Source: Paenibacillus sediminis
Lineage (GTDB): Bacteria > Bacillota > Bacilli > Paenibacillales > Paenibacillaceae
Direction of reading: 5' to 3'
Length of the DNA stretch: 64,000 nucleotides
Assembly: GCF_017873765.1 (NCBI RefSeq)
Contig: NZ_JAGGKP010000001.1
Location: 496,001-560,000, forward strand
The position numbers were made by a program, and so were the translations under genes. How positions within the stretch are numbered: the stretch's first letter is position 1; every line of letters starts with the position of its first letter. The notes under the pieces were generated by a model that was not told where the DNA came from, did not search any database, and saw only the letters and a program-made list of their open reading frames with translations. Below are positions 8,856 to 16,783 of this stretch, one piece after another.

Positions 8856-8917
8856 TATCATACTCATCATATAAGAAAACGATGCGTGTCCACAAGCGGG
8901 AATTTCAAGAAAACTTT

Positions 8918-8926
8918 TGATATAAT
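8918..8926 (+). promoter_or_regulatory. Extended -10 promoter for the Crp/Fnr gene
   Basis: TGATATAAT is a full extended -10 element 46 bases before the TTG start. No good -35 is visible, as expected for this class. Confidence 0.5.
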
Positions 8927-8972
8927 GAACCGAAGCATCGGTATGTAGCGGCAGCAAAAGGAGAGAGAAGCA

Positions 8973-9476
8973 TTGATTTTACATAAAGGCGAAGTATTGT
9001 TTCATCAAGGAGATGAAAGGCCATTTTTGTATCATATCAAAAGCGGTTTGTTTAAAGTGACCAGGCTGCACAAGAACGGAAATATGGTGCTGTTTAACAT
9101 TTTGTATCCGGGAGAAACGGTGCCGCATCATTCGCTCATTACGCCAAAAGAAACGCACGGAACGGCAACAGCGCTTATGCAGAGCGAGGTGGAGTTGATC
9201 CCGGCGCAAGATTGGTATCGCGAGCTGCGGGAGAACCCAGAGAAGCCGCTCGAAGTAGCATTGCTTCTTCAAGAGAAGGTGCGCTTCATGCAGCAAAGAC
9301 TCGATCATCTTACGGTAGGTACGCCTGCAGAGCGGCTTGAGCTGCTGACCAAGTGGCTGAGTGAATACGCGCACGGCGTGCCGCTTACCGATTATTTGAC
9401 GCAGGAAGAAATCGGTCAGCTGATTGGCGTGCGCCGCGAAACGATTAACAGACTGCTTCATCAGCGGAAGGAGTGA
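8973..9476 (+). CDS. Crp/Fnr family transcriptional regulator, short form
   Basis: A 167-residue protein starting at TTG behind AAAGGAGAG. The cyclic-nucleotide-binding-type barrel begins almost at residue 5 (GEVLFHQGDERPFLYHIKSG) and the C-terminal helix-turn-helix is LTQEEIGQLIGVRRETINRL. Typical members are about 230 residues, so some 30-50 N-terminal residues are absent, including any cysteine cluster for an Fe-S sensor. The next gene starts 6 bases after the stop. A perfect TGTGA-N6-TCACA site lies in front of hmp 1.7 kb away and is a plausible target. Confidence 0.88.
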   Translation: MILHKGEVLFHQGDERPFLYHIKSGLFKVTRLHKNGNMVLFNILYPGETVPHHSLITPKETHGTATALMQSEVELIPAQDWYRELRENPEKPLEVALLLQEKVRFMQQRLDHLTVGTPAERLELLTKWLSEYAHGVPLTDYLTQEEIGQLIGVRRETINRLLHQRKE

Positions 9477-9482
9477 ATTTCA

Positions 9483-9869
9483 TTGCTGCATCATGTAGAG
9501 ATTTACGTTTCTGATTTACATCGGAGCACGGCGTTCTGGGGATGGCTGCTAACGGAGCTAGGCTATGAGCAGTATCAGAAGTGGGAGCAGGGGATTAGCT
9601 GGAAGTATGGGGCGACGTATTTAGTCTTCGTACAGACTGAGCGGCGATATCTGGATATTCCTTTTCACCGGAAGCGTACAGGACTTAATCATTTAGCTTT
9701 TCATGCCGCTTCGCGTGAGCAGATCGATACGATTATAGACAAGCTGCAAGAAAAAGGGATATCTATCCTGTATGCAGACAGACATCCCTTGGCTGGCGGT
9801 TCAAATCATTATGCTGTTTACTTTGAAGATCCGGATCGCATTAAAGTCGAACTCGTTGCACCGGAGTAA
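9483..9869 (+). CDS. VOC (glyoxalase/bleomycin resistance) family protein
   Basis: A 128-residue protein with one vicinal-oxygen-chelate module: the N-terminal HHVEIYVSDL, a central GLNHLAFHA with the metal-ligand histidine, and the C-terminal DPDRIKVELV with the ligand glutamate. Such small enzymes isomerise or cleave small metabolites, or bind antibiotics; the substrate is not predictable. The TTG start has AAGGAG, which overlaps the end of the regulator gene, so the two form an operon. Confidence 0.88.
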   Translation: MLHHVEIYVSDLHRSTAFWGWLLTELGYEQYQKWEQGISWKYGATYLVFVQTERRYLDIPFHRKRTGLNHLAFHAASREQIDTIIDKLQEKGISILYADRHPLAGGSNHYAVYFEDPDRIKVELVAPE

Positions 9870-9878
9870 CTTGTTTCG

Positions 9879-11084
9879 TTAATTTTCCAGGCTGGCAGCA
9901 GGGCCGAACACTTCATAGTGAATCGAATCGGCAGGAACGTCCCAGCTTCTAAGCGCTTGATACATAGCGCGCATAAATGGTATCGGTCCGCACAGGTAGA
10001 AGTCGGAGTTCTTGTCGACAATTTGCTGCAGCCATGGCAAATCAATGTAGCCGGTTTTATCGCAGGTGTCACCTGGAGCGGGTGATTCGTAGCAGACATA
10101 CGATTTCATTTGCGGATGAGCATTTTCCAAGGAAGCAATATAATCTTTCATTGCATGAACGTTTCCGTTAATGGCAGCATGCACGTAAGATACTTTGCGG
10201 CTAGGATGATTGTTCAGCACCGTTTCCAGCATGCTCACCATTGGTGTTAAACCAACGCCGCCGCTAAGCAGTACAAGTGGTGTTTCTTTGCTTTGATCCA
10301 GTGTGAATACGCCTGCTGGAGCGCTCAGCTCGATAATGCTGCCGACATGGGCTGCATTATGCAGGTAGGTAGACACAATCCCTGCAGGTTTATGATCTGT
10401 TGCATCTTCGCGCTTCACCGTAATTCGGTAATAAGGTTGCCCCGGAGCCGACGACAGCGTATAGTGGCGAATATGTTCGTACTCCTGACCTTCAGGTTTC
10501 ACACGAACGGTAATATATTGACCGGGTTCATAAGAAGCGATAGGAGCGCCGTCTTCTGGGACAAGATAGAACGATGTAATGACGTCGCTTTCGCGTTCTT
10601 TACGGTCGACAACGAAACGGCGGAATCCGCTCCAGCCGCCAGGCTGGTTCGCTGCTTCATCATACATCTTCGCTTCAACCCCGATAAACGCATCCGCAAT
10701 CACCCCATAGGCTTTCGCCCAAGCATCTATAATGTCATCTGTGGCAGCATCTCCAAGCACTTCTTTTATTGCCCCGAGAAGCGTCTCGCCAACAATAGGA
10801 TAATGCTCAGGTAGCACGTTCAGTGCCCGGTGTTTATTGCCGATTTGGACAACAACCGGTATAATTTCTTCCAAGCGATCAATGTTTGCAGCAGCCGCTA
10901 GAACGGCGTTTGCTAAAGCGGTAGGCTGTTTACCTTGACGCTGATTGGCATGATTAAATATATTGAGCAGTTCAGGGTGGTTCGTAAATAAATTTTGATA
11001 AAACGCATTCGTAATCGCAACTCCATGCGTTTGCAGCACGGGAACAGTTGATTTTACAATCTCAATCGTTTTGGAATCTAGCAT
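9879..11084 (-). CDS. hmp: Flavohaemoprotein Hmp (nitric oxide dioxygenase)
   Basis: The 401-residue protein has full family length. It oxidises nitric oxide to nitrate using O2 and NAD(P)H. The N-terminal globin domain (about 1-138) carries the haem-ligand region [13 protein letters not shown], the FAD domain [10 protein letters not shown], and the NAD domain [11 protein letters not shown]. The ATG follows AGAGGGA. It is convergent with the VOC gene, 9 bases apart. A TGTGA-N6-TCACA palindrome is placed near -41.5 of the likely promoter. Confidence 0.97.
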   Translation of the reverse strand: MLDSKTIEIVKSTVPVLQTHGVAITNAFYQNLFTNHPELLNIFNHANQRQGKQPTALANAVLAAAANIDRLEEIIPVVVQIGNKHRALNVLPEHYPIVGETLLGAIKEVLGDAATDDIIDAWAKAYGVIADAFIGVEAKMYDEAANQPGGWSGFRRFVVDRKERESDVITSFYLVPEDGAPIASYEPGQYITVRVKPEGQEYEHIRHYTLSSAPGQPYYRITVKREDATDHKPAGIVSTYLHNAAHVGSIIELSAPAGVFTLDQSKETPLVLLSGGVGLTPMVSMLETVLNNHPSRKVSYVHAAINGNVHAMKDYIASLENAHPQMKSYVCYESPAPGDTCDKTGYIDLPWLQQIVDKNSDFYLCGPIPFMRAMYQALRSWDVPADSIHYEVFGPAASLEN

Positions 11085-11134
11085 GAGTATCCCTCTTTTC
11101 TGAATATTGAAGGTTTAACTTTGGGTTCCTTCGT

Positions 11135-11184
11135 CTCTTTCAGTATAGAGAGGACAGATACGATGAATTGTGATTCCAGTCACA
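11135..11184 (-). promoter_or_regulatory. hmp promoter with Crp/Fnr-type operator
   Basis: On the minus strand a TATACT -10 (11142-11147) predicts a start near 11135. The perfect palindrome TGTGA-N6-TCACA (11169-11184) is centred about 41.5 bases upstream and replaces a recognisable -35. This is the geometry of a class II Crp/Fnr-activated promoter. Confidence 0.65.
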
Positions 11185-11352
11185 CTGAAAATTGACAATA
11201 TGTGAACAAAGGTTGCAAATAGAAGTATCACTGATTACAACAAAAAAATAGTGTATCCCTTCAACTCTTTACCCTTGTTTAAATTGGTCTTAAGAGGCTG
11301 GAATAAAGGCAGACGGATGCTCTAGGCCAAGTAATCCGTATGAAAGATCGAA

Positions 11353-12447
11353 ATGGCCATAATAGGTAAATTAGTAAATACGTATACTTACGATGCTTTT
11401 GGTAACACCATGCAGAGCAAGGAGCTTGTTCACAACCGCTTTATGTACGCAGGGGAGCAGCTGGATAAAATTACAGATAAATACTACTTACGCGCAAGAT
11501 ATTATGCACCAGATACTGGGCGCTTCACACAAGAAGATACTTACCGTAATGCAGGATTGAATCTGTATACGTATGTTAAGAATAACCCAGTGAACTTGAT
11601 TGATCCTTCCGGTCATAATGAAACTGGATCGGGTTCACCGAATGATCTGCGCTCAGGTTCAAATAATAAAATATTTCCAAAACCAGATACGTATACGGCG
11701 ACACCTGAAAAACCTGTAGTAAAGAAGGTTACGGTGAATTCCAGTTCATCAAATAACAATGGAAATAATAAGAATTGTAGTTTGGCTAGCTCGAGCGGTC
11801 ATAGAAAAGCACCAGAACCGTATGATGTCCAGCAACTAAGAAATTTACTAGAAGATGCAATAGATAAAACAAATGTTAACAAAACGAAATATTTACAGCA
11901 ATACAAAGATTTCATATGGAATCGCTACGACTTCGCGTCTTCCATGGACACAAACCAGTATAATTACTTGTTTGGCCTGTTAACGGGAACAAGTGCCTAC
12001 ACGAATAGTGCCGGGAAATCAGATTGGGCTAGAGAACAGTTAATAAGTGCGTTTTATGAATCCAAAAGGGTAGAGTATGAAGCGGCATTTGCTATGGGAA
12101 TGGCAGGCGAATTAGGTAGCGGGAAACCAATTATCAAAGGCTTGGGTAGCGGGAAACCAAGTAAAAAAATTGCTGTTGAGGGTGCGGGAAAAGATGCAGG
12201 AAAAGGTACGTTCGGTCCTAATACTGTTGGTGCAGCAGAAAAATACGTTCCTAAAAATATTAAAATGGCGGATGATAAGTTACTAAAGAAAAATGGATTG
12301 GATGCCCATCAAATAAAGGACGATGTAGTTGGCGGCAGCATATCTAAGTATGATATTTATGTCGATAAGGATACGGGGCAGTTATGGGTATACGCTAAAG
12401 GTGGAAAAGGCGAAGGTATTCCTACGGGAGAATATATTAAGAAGTAA
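11353..12447 (+). CDS. Truncated RHS-repeat C-terminus carrying a polymorphic toxin domain
   Basis: The first roughly 90 residues are the end of an RHS core: TYDAFGN, YYLRARYYAPDTGRFTQEDT and the terminal NPVNLIDPSG motif. A linker follows with a duplicated LGSGKP segment (16-bp direct repeats at 12115 and 12145). The last 80 residues, with GLDAHQIKDD, SKYDIYVDKDTGQLW and GGKGEGIPTGEYI, resemble the polymorphic toxin type 33 class from memory. The long secreted RHS shell is missing, a stop lies 12 bases before the ATG, and no ribosome site is seen. It is therefore probably a displaced C-terminal cassette, not a complete toxin gene. Confidence 0.8.
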   Translation: MAIIGKLVNTYTYDAFGNTMQSKELVHNRFMYAGEQLDKITDKYYLRARYYAPDTGRFTQEDTYRNAGLNLYTYVKNNPVNLIDPSGHNETGSGSPNDLRSGSNNKIFPKPDTYTATPEKPVVKKVTVNSSSSNNNGNNKNCSLASSSGHRKAPEPYDVQQLRNLLEDAIDKTNVNKTKYLQQYKDFIWNRYDFASSMDTNQYNYLFGLLTGTSAYTNSAGKSDWAREQLISAFYESKRVEYEAAFAMGMAGELGSGKPIIKGLGSGKPSKKIAVEGAGKDAGKGTFGPNTVGAAEKYVPKNIKMADDKLLKKNGLDAHQIKDDVVGGSISKYDIYVDKDTGQLWVYAKGGKGEGIPTGEYIKK

Positions 12448-12458
12448 GGGTGAGAGGG

Positions 12459-12863
12459 ATGGAAAAAACAAGAGTTATGGTCAAACTCGATATTTACGGT
12501 GATAATTTCAATCCACAAATTATTACAGATCAGCTTAATATTCAACCTCATATGTCTTGGCAAAAAGGGGATAGCGTCGAGGGTAAATCTACAGTACGCA
12601 ATAAAACATGCTGGAGGTTTAGTACGGGGTATCAAGAGTCACTCGACATAAATGATCAATTGAGCGTAATTATTGAACGATTTCAAGGGGAATCTGAGAA
12701 ATTGATCGAATTAATAAAGGCACATAATCTTGAGATACTCGTTTCAATTGTAATAAACATTGAGGAAAACCAAAAACCAGCAATGAATTTCAATAAAGAA
12801 ACAATTAGTTTTATTCATCAAATAGGTGCTGAGGTCGATATTGATCTCTATATTTACTCTTAA
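12459..12863 (+). CDS. DUF4279-type protein, probable immunity protein for the preceding toxin
   Basis: A 134-residue protein beginning MEKTRVMVKLDIYG. The pattern of an N-terminal strand, FNPQIITDQLNIQP and a WQKGD/CWRFSTGY pair matches DUF4279 proteins, which commonly follow polymorphic toxins. ATG 12459 was chosen over a GTG 9 bases upstream because a GAGAGGG ribosome site precedes it. The start lies 12 bases after the toxin stop. Function as the cognate inhibitor is inferred from position and family habit. Confidence 0.75.
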   Translation: MEKTRVMVKLDIYGDNFNPQIITDQLNIQPHMSWQKGDSVEGKSTVRNKTCWRFSTGYQESLDINDQLSVIIERFQGESEKLIELIKAHNLEILVSIVINIEENQKPAMNFNKETISFIHQIGAEVDIDLYIYS

Positions 12864-12873
12864 ATCACAGAAT

Positions 12874-13147
12874 TGACCTTGATTGGCTTCATGCCTCTCA
12901 AGGTCTTTTTTTGGCGGGGGTGGGTGACGAATGAACTCATCATTCAACCAATAACACATCTAACCCATGTAATACTCGTATGAAGGTTTCTCGAAATAGT
13001 TGTACGCACGTCAATGCTTTACTTTTATAACCTAAATAACGCTATGCCGATACATCAAACGGGTCGATTATGGTCAGTTACCACCATGAATGACCTGTAT
13101 TTAGTTATCTTCGTTTTCTGCGGTTTTTTTCGAAATTCATCGCAACA
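12874..13147 (+). repeat. Repeat block copy A, 3' of the first toxin/immunity pair
   Basis: This 274-bp non-coding block recurs at 17414-17703, again directly after an immunity gene. Shared landmarks in order are a CCTTGA/TCAAGG terminator hairpin, a stretch CATTCAACCAATAACACAT, TAACCCATGTAATA, GTACGCAC, TTTTATAACCTAAATA, and a second hairpin GGTCGATTATGG with CCATGAATGACC (13062-13095). Substitutions between the copies keep both stems paired. No coding frame is shared. The rest of the gap to 13358 holds a candidate promoter TATAAT near 13311 and two small dyads. Confidence 0.85.
12875..12912 (+). terminator. Terminator after the DUF4279 gene
   Basis: GACCTTGA and TCAAGGTC form an 8-bp stem, followed by seven T residues. 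Copy B has AACCTTGA/TCAAGGTT, a compensatory change at the base of the stem. Confidence 0.85.
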
Positions 13148-13224
13148 GAACAATACCATATCTCGATATAGACACTGAGAAGGCAATCCATCGATAAGTT
13201 ATCGCAACTAATTGGAGGGATAGC

Positions 13225-13244
13225 CCGACAATTATACTGTCAGG
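13225..13244 (+). repeat. Dyad upstream of the rep-like gene
   Basis: CCGACA (13225-13230) and TGTCAGG (13238-13244) form an imperfect inverted repeat around ATTATAC. A second short dyad CGATAA/TTATCG lies at 13192-13204. Either could be an origin or operator; nothing in the sequence decides this. Confidence 0.3.
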
Positions 13245-13358
13245 ACGTAACTGAACATTCTCTAACGGGAAGGTCATGTGTAAAGGCTAGCCACCGACTC
13301 CCTCATTCCTATAATACAAGCGGCAAATCCGTCAAAAGTTTTGCCAGTGGGGGAACGC

Positions 13359-14219
13359 ATGAATAACGTACAACTTTCCGTCGATAAGATTTCTGTTCAG
13401 TATCATGGAGTAACAGTGGATTTCTACAATCGAATAGCATTGTCGTTTCGGGATTGGTTTGATATCAAACCCTCCATCAAGCATAGAGGGTACGTATATC
13501 ACTGGCATCTCGTCCATGACGATGCTTATCTTTACTTGCGGTATCAACCTTGGTATCAGAAGAAGGCAAAGAAGTACACGCTTCAAATCGAAACGCATCC
13601 TGACCACCTGAAAAAGTTTCAACGCCTGCTAGATGCTCTACAATCCCATTCGCAGCAGGTTTTCTTCTCCCGCTCTGAGTTGGCATTTGATTTTCCTGTT
13701 CCCATGAGCCATGTATTCCTTGCATCTAATACGGGGCGGAACATGAACATCTATGAGGGAAGTCGATACTTCGGGCGGAAAGACGAAAGCAAAAATAATG
13801 CGTTCTGTCGAACTTATGACAAGATGGCAGAGCGTGTGAGCAAGGGGATTATTGAGGAAGCGGGAGAATGCACTAGAGTGGAACTAGTTTATAGACCTGC
13901 TGAGAAGATTCCGCTAACGAATATTATCCAGTACCCGCCCAAGTTCAATGACTTCTACACTTGTACCATCATTTCTGACTTGCAACCCGTTCGGGCGGAG
14001 AAACGAGCCATGATACTCGCATTACAGCATGGTTTAATGACACCCGATGAACTGAGTAAGCATCATCGAGCGTCGATAAGAGAACTGATGGTAATGCAGC
14101 AACCAGTTGACTTCGATGCTCTTGCGGCAAAACACTGGTCAGAATTAATGACCATTCCATGTGAATTGGTATGCGGCAAGTTTAGTCATCTTCCAGTACA
14201 AGGAGTTCGTTCAGGCTGA
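13359..14219 (+). CDS. Replication initiation factor-like protein (Rep_trans type, tentative)
   Basis: A 286-residue soluble protein starting at ATG 13359 behind GTGGGGG. The central SRSELAFDFPV followed by NIYEGSRYFGRK, CRTYDKMAE and CTRVELVYRP resembles the Rep/relaxase-like initiators of rolling-circle plasmids and Tn916-type elements, where a strand with RxDxAxD precedes a YDK segment. Tyrosines suitable for DNA nicking are present but the catalytic one cannot be assigned by eye. Its 3' end overlaps the xre gene tail-to-tail by 38 bases. Confidence 0.55.
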   Translation: MNNVQLSVDKISVQYHGVTVDFYNRIALSFRDWFDIKPSIKHRGYVYHWHLVHDDAYLYLRYQPWYQKKAKKYTLQIETHPDHLKKFQRLLDALQSHSQQVFFSRSELAFDFPVPMSHVFLASNTGRNMNIYEGSRYFGRKDESKNNAFCRTYDKMAERVSKGIIEEAGECTRVELVYRPAEKIPLTNIIQYPPKFNDFYTCTIISDLQPVRAEKRAMILALQHGLMTPDELSKHHRASIRELMVMQQPVDFDALAAKHWSELMTIPCELVCGKFSHLPVQGVRSG

Positions 14220-14388
14220 TATTGAGCGTTTTGCAAATCTGCTCCAACGTATCGAAGTAAGCCGAGTTTACTTTGTCGGAGCAGAGATGGCTTATTGTAT
14301 TTGGGCGGACATTTATCAAACGAGCCAATTCACGTTGAGACATTCCCCGTTCATCCAGTATAGCTTGAAGCCGTACCCGAATAGGCAT
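14182..14388 (-). CDS. Cro/CI-type XRE family repressor
   Basis: A 68-residue protein consisting of one helix-turn-helix domain: MSQRELARLINVRPNTISHLCSD is split between the two recognition helices, and TLEQICKTLNISLNELL closes the fold. The ATG follows GGAGTGA. It is divergent from the recombinase and faces an intergenic region containing five GTAAC-type half sites, so control of the recombinase promoter and of itself is likely. A decayed relative of this gene lies at 18340-18400. Confidence 0.88.
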   Translation of the reverse strand: MPIRVRLQAILDERGMSQRELARLINVRPNTISHLCSDKVNSAYFDTLEQICKTLNISLNELLVLEDD

Positions 14389-14408
14389 TTACTTTCACTC
14401 CACTAATG

Positions 14409-14498
14409 TATCGCATTGCCGTTACGACAATAGACTAAGTATTTCTTAGAATATAACATCGTAACCGTATTTACTGCAACGGTAATGCGATATATAAT
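14409..14498 (+). promoter_or_regulatory. Recombinase promoter and likely XRE operator region
   Basis: TTTACT (14470-14475) and TATAAT (14493-14498), 17 bases apart, form a good promoter. TATCGCATTGCCGTT (14409-14423) and AACGGTAATGCGATA (14478-14492) are inverted repeats with one mismatch, and the right arm overlaps the spacer. GTAAC/GTTAC half sites recur through 14409-14545. Confidence 0.6.
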
Positions 14499-14561
14499 GT
14501 TGTTGTATCGGCGAAGCGTTACAATAATCTGAATTTCTGTAACGGCGGGGGAGGAAACAGC

Positions 14562-15357
14562 GTGAATGTCATCGGTTACGTCAGAGTATCAACGCAAGGA
14601 CAAGCTAAAGACGGTTACAGTTTAGCGTACCAACAAGATGAAATCCGCTCTTATTGTCAGGAGCAAGGATGGAATCTGATTCACACATATAGCGACGAAG
14701 GCATCAGTGGGGCGAAGGTTGACGAAGAAGCCCTTGAAGTCGACAGAATTGGCTTTCAGAGCATGTTGGTTGCTCTATCCACTCAATCCATTGATGCTGT
14801 TGTCGTACTCAACACAAGCCGTATATGGCGTTCTGACATCGTGAAAGTGTTGGTACATCGTGAAAGTGTTGGTACATCGTGAGTTTAAGAAGCATGGAGT
14901 GGACGTTCGAAGCATTGAACAACCGACCTACAGCATCCACAAGAAAGACCCGAATGATTTTCTAATCAACGGGCTGATGGAACTGCTTGACCAATACCAA
15001 CGGCTCGAAATCGCCCTTAAGCTAGGTCGGGGGCGAAGCAAGAAGGCTCAGCAGGGCGGCTATGCAGGAGGACGAGCCACCTTCGGTTACAAGGCAAATA
15101 AAGGTCAGAAGTGTATCCAAGTGGACGAGAAGCAAGCCAAGACCGTCCGCAGAGTATTTCAGCTTAAGGAACAGCATCCTTCATGGACACTAACGCAAAT
15201 TGCTGAATCCCTGAACGAAGAAGGTTTTACGACACAGCAAGGCAGCATGTTTACGAAAGTGCAAGTCAAACGAATCTTAGACAGACGTGATTTTTATAGC
15301 GGTACATACCGCTATGGAGATATAGAAGCGGAGGGCTTACATCAAGCCATCCTTTGA
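14562..15357 (+). pseudogene. Serine recombinase, broken by a 19-bp tandem duplication
   Basis: The GTG at 14562 follows GGGGAGGAAA. The first part has the resolvase catalytic signature GYVRVSTQGQ with the active serine and NTSRIWRSD with a conserved arginine. An exact 19-bp duplication at 14838-14875 shifts the frame, so translation ends at 14882. The remainder (LVHREFKKHGVDVRSIEQP onward) continues in another frame to 15357 with a normal Recombinase-type domain and a typical C-terminus. Removing one copy gives an intact protein of about 258 residues. Confidence 0.9.
14838..14882 (+). repeat. 19-bp tandem duplication inside the recombinase gene
   Basis: ATCGTGAAAGTGTTGGTAC occurs twice without interruption (14838-14856, 14857-14875), followed by the first seven bases of a third unit. 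The unit length is not a multiple of three, so copy number sets the reading frame. Confidence 0.97.
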
Positions 15358-15484
15358 CGGAGAACTGAATGGAGATGCTTGCGCACCATTGCGAACCGTA
15401 AGGTTAACGCTCGAACTGAGGTTGCACCCATTCTTTACTTACCGTCAAGCTAACTTACAAATCCGTACACAGGGGTGAATCCTT
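15358..15484 (+). ncRNA. Candidate IS110 bridge RNA region
   Basis: This 127-base gap before the transposase corresponds to the left non-coding end where IS110-group elements encode their target/donor-pairing RNA. It contains a short AACC-GTAA-GGTT hairpin near 15399. The loops cannot be assigned without covariation models. Confidence 0.35.
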
Positions 15485-16765
15485 TTGTCACAGCACTACA
15501 AGCAAACATACATCTATGTCGGAATGGATCTACATAAGGCTCAGCATACCGCAGTCATCATTAACTGTTGGAATGAGCGGCTAGGTGAAATCCAAATTGA
15601 GAATAAACCGTCTGCGTTCGATGAACTGATGAAGTTCGTCAAGAAGCATACGCCAAAAGGCTTGACCCCTGTCTATGGCTTGGAAGATACGGGCGGCAAC
15701 GGCAGGTCAATTGCCGTTCACCTTGTCGAGAACAAGCAAATCGTCAAGGAAGTCAACTCTGCCCTATCTTACAGTGAACGTATGAGCAATGCGACTACGC
15801 TTAAGAGCGACAGTTGGGATGCATTCTGCATTGCCAAAGTATTGCTTGCAAGGCTCAATGAACTTCCCGATGCAAATCCGCAGGACATTTACTGGACGCT
15901 TGGACAAGTGGTGGCAAGACGTAACTCTATCGTCAAACATGCCGCCATGCTCAAGAATCAGCTTCATCAGCAATTAAGCTATCATTATCCTTCGTATAAG
16001 AAGTTTTTCTGTGACATAGACGGGAAGGCTGCTCTAGCCTTTTGGGAGAAGTACCCCGCTCCGCATCATCTTGCATCGGTGGGGGCGGAGGAACTAGCCG
16101 AATCCCTTCGCAAAGCAAGCCACAATACTTGCTCTACCCGTAAGGCAACGGCAATTCTTGAACTGGTGAAGGAAGATGGAGCAACCAAGCGTAATCTCCA
16201 AGAGCAACGAGACTTCCTAGTCGTTAATATGGTTCACGACATGCGGAGAAGTCGGGAACTTATCAAGGAGATTGAAGAACAGCTTCGACATTTGCTAGCC
16301 ATGACTGACTACAAGCTAGAGTCTATGGACGGTATCAGCACCGTAACTGCGGCGGAACTCATTGCAGAAATCGGAGATATTAACCGTTTCGCCAATGCTG
16401 ACAAGCTAGCTTGCTTTGCAGGAATCGCTCCGAAGTTTTTCGGTTCGGGCGGCAAGGGTAAGCATGAAGCAAGTGGACAGGGCAATCGAGTGTTGAACTG
16501 CATCTTCCATAACCTAGCGGTACAGCAAATCCAAGTCGCTAAGGGAAGCAATAAGAAGCTGCGTAATCCGCTTATGTATGAGTTCTACCAACGGAAGTTA
16601 GTAGAAGGCAAGACGAAGAAACAAGCCCTCATATGCGTCATGAGAAGGCTTGTGAACATCATCTATAGCATGATGAAGAACAAGACGGAGTATCAACGGA
16701 ACGTCAAGCAAGCTGATATAATGGTGACAATTGGTAAAACGGTTGTCGCCTTTTTTGTAACCTAG
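15485..16765 (+). CDS. IS110-family transposase
   Basis: A 426-residue protein with the DEDD N-terminal domain (VGMDLHKAQHT with the first aspartate, YGLEDTGGNG with the glutamate, LKSDSWDAFCIA with the last acidic residues). It also has the C-terminal Transposase_20 domain (MDGISTVTAAELIAEIGDI, then the serine-containing HEASGQGNRVL). These enzymes recombine the circularised element into targets chosen by a bridge RNA. The TTG start has AGGGGTGA upstream. The frame is intact, so the element could be active. Confidence 0.93.
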   Translation: MSQHYKQTYIYVGMDLHKAQHTAVIINCWNERLGEIQIENKPSAFDELMKFVKKHTPKGLTPVYGLEDTGGNGRSIAVHLVENKQIVKEVNSALSYSERMSNATTLKSDSWDAFCIAKVLLARLNELPDANPQDIYWTLGQVVARRNSIVKHAAMLKNQLHQQLSYHYPSYKKFFCDIDGKAALAFWEKYPAPHHLASVGAEELAESLRKASHNTCSTRKATAILELVKEDGATKRNLQEQRDFLVVNMVHDMRRSRELIKEIEEQLRHLLAMTDYKLESMDGISTVTAAELIAEIGDINRFANADKLACFAGIAPKFFGSGGKGKHEASGQGNRVLNCIFHNLAVQQIQVAKGSNKKLRNPLMYEFYQRKLVEGKTKKQALICVMRRLVNIIYSMMKNKTEYQRNVKQADIMVTIGKTVVAFFVT

Positions 16766-16783
16766 TTTAAGATTACAACATAG

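Larger units (their letters stand above)
13148..15357 (+). mobile_element. Small rep/xre/serine-recombinase element (limits approximate)
   Basis: Three genes of mobile-element type lie together: a replication-initiator-like gene, a Cro/CI-type repressor on the opposite strand, and a serine recombinase. They sit between a copy of the island repeat and an IS110 element. The gene set suggests a plasmid-like or integrative element. Att sites could not be identified and the ends are set only by the flanking features. The recombinase is frameshifted, so the element is probably immobile now. Confidence 0.5.
15358..16783 (+). mobile_element. IS110-family insertion sequence (ends approximate)
   Basis: The element contains a single IS110-type transposase with non-coding sequence mainly on its 5' side, as in the IS110 group. 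The left edge is limited by the recombinase stop at 15357. The right edge lies between the transposase stop and the first barnase-frame codon at 16784. IS110 elements lack long terminal inverted repeats, so exact ends are not visible. Confidence 0.7.

Noticed and set aside
10293..10814. A 173-codon open frame opposite hmp
   Set aside because: It lies wholly antisense to a well-supported gene, has no ribosome site and no recognisable domain.
15358..16783. Terminal inverted repeats for the IS110 element
   Set aside because: No convincing inverted pair was found at the two edges, in line with this family usually lacking them.
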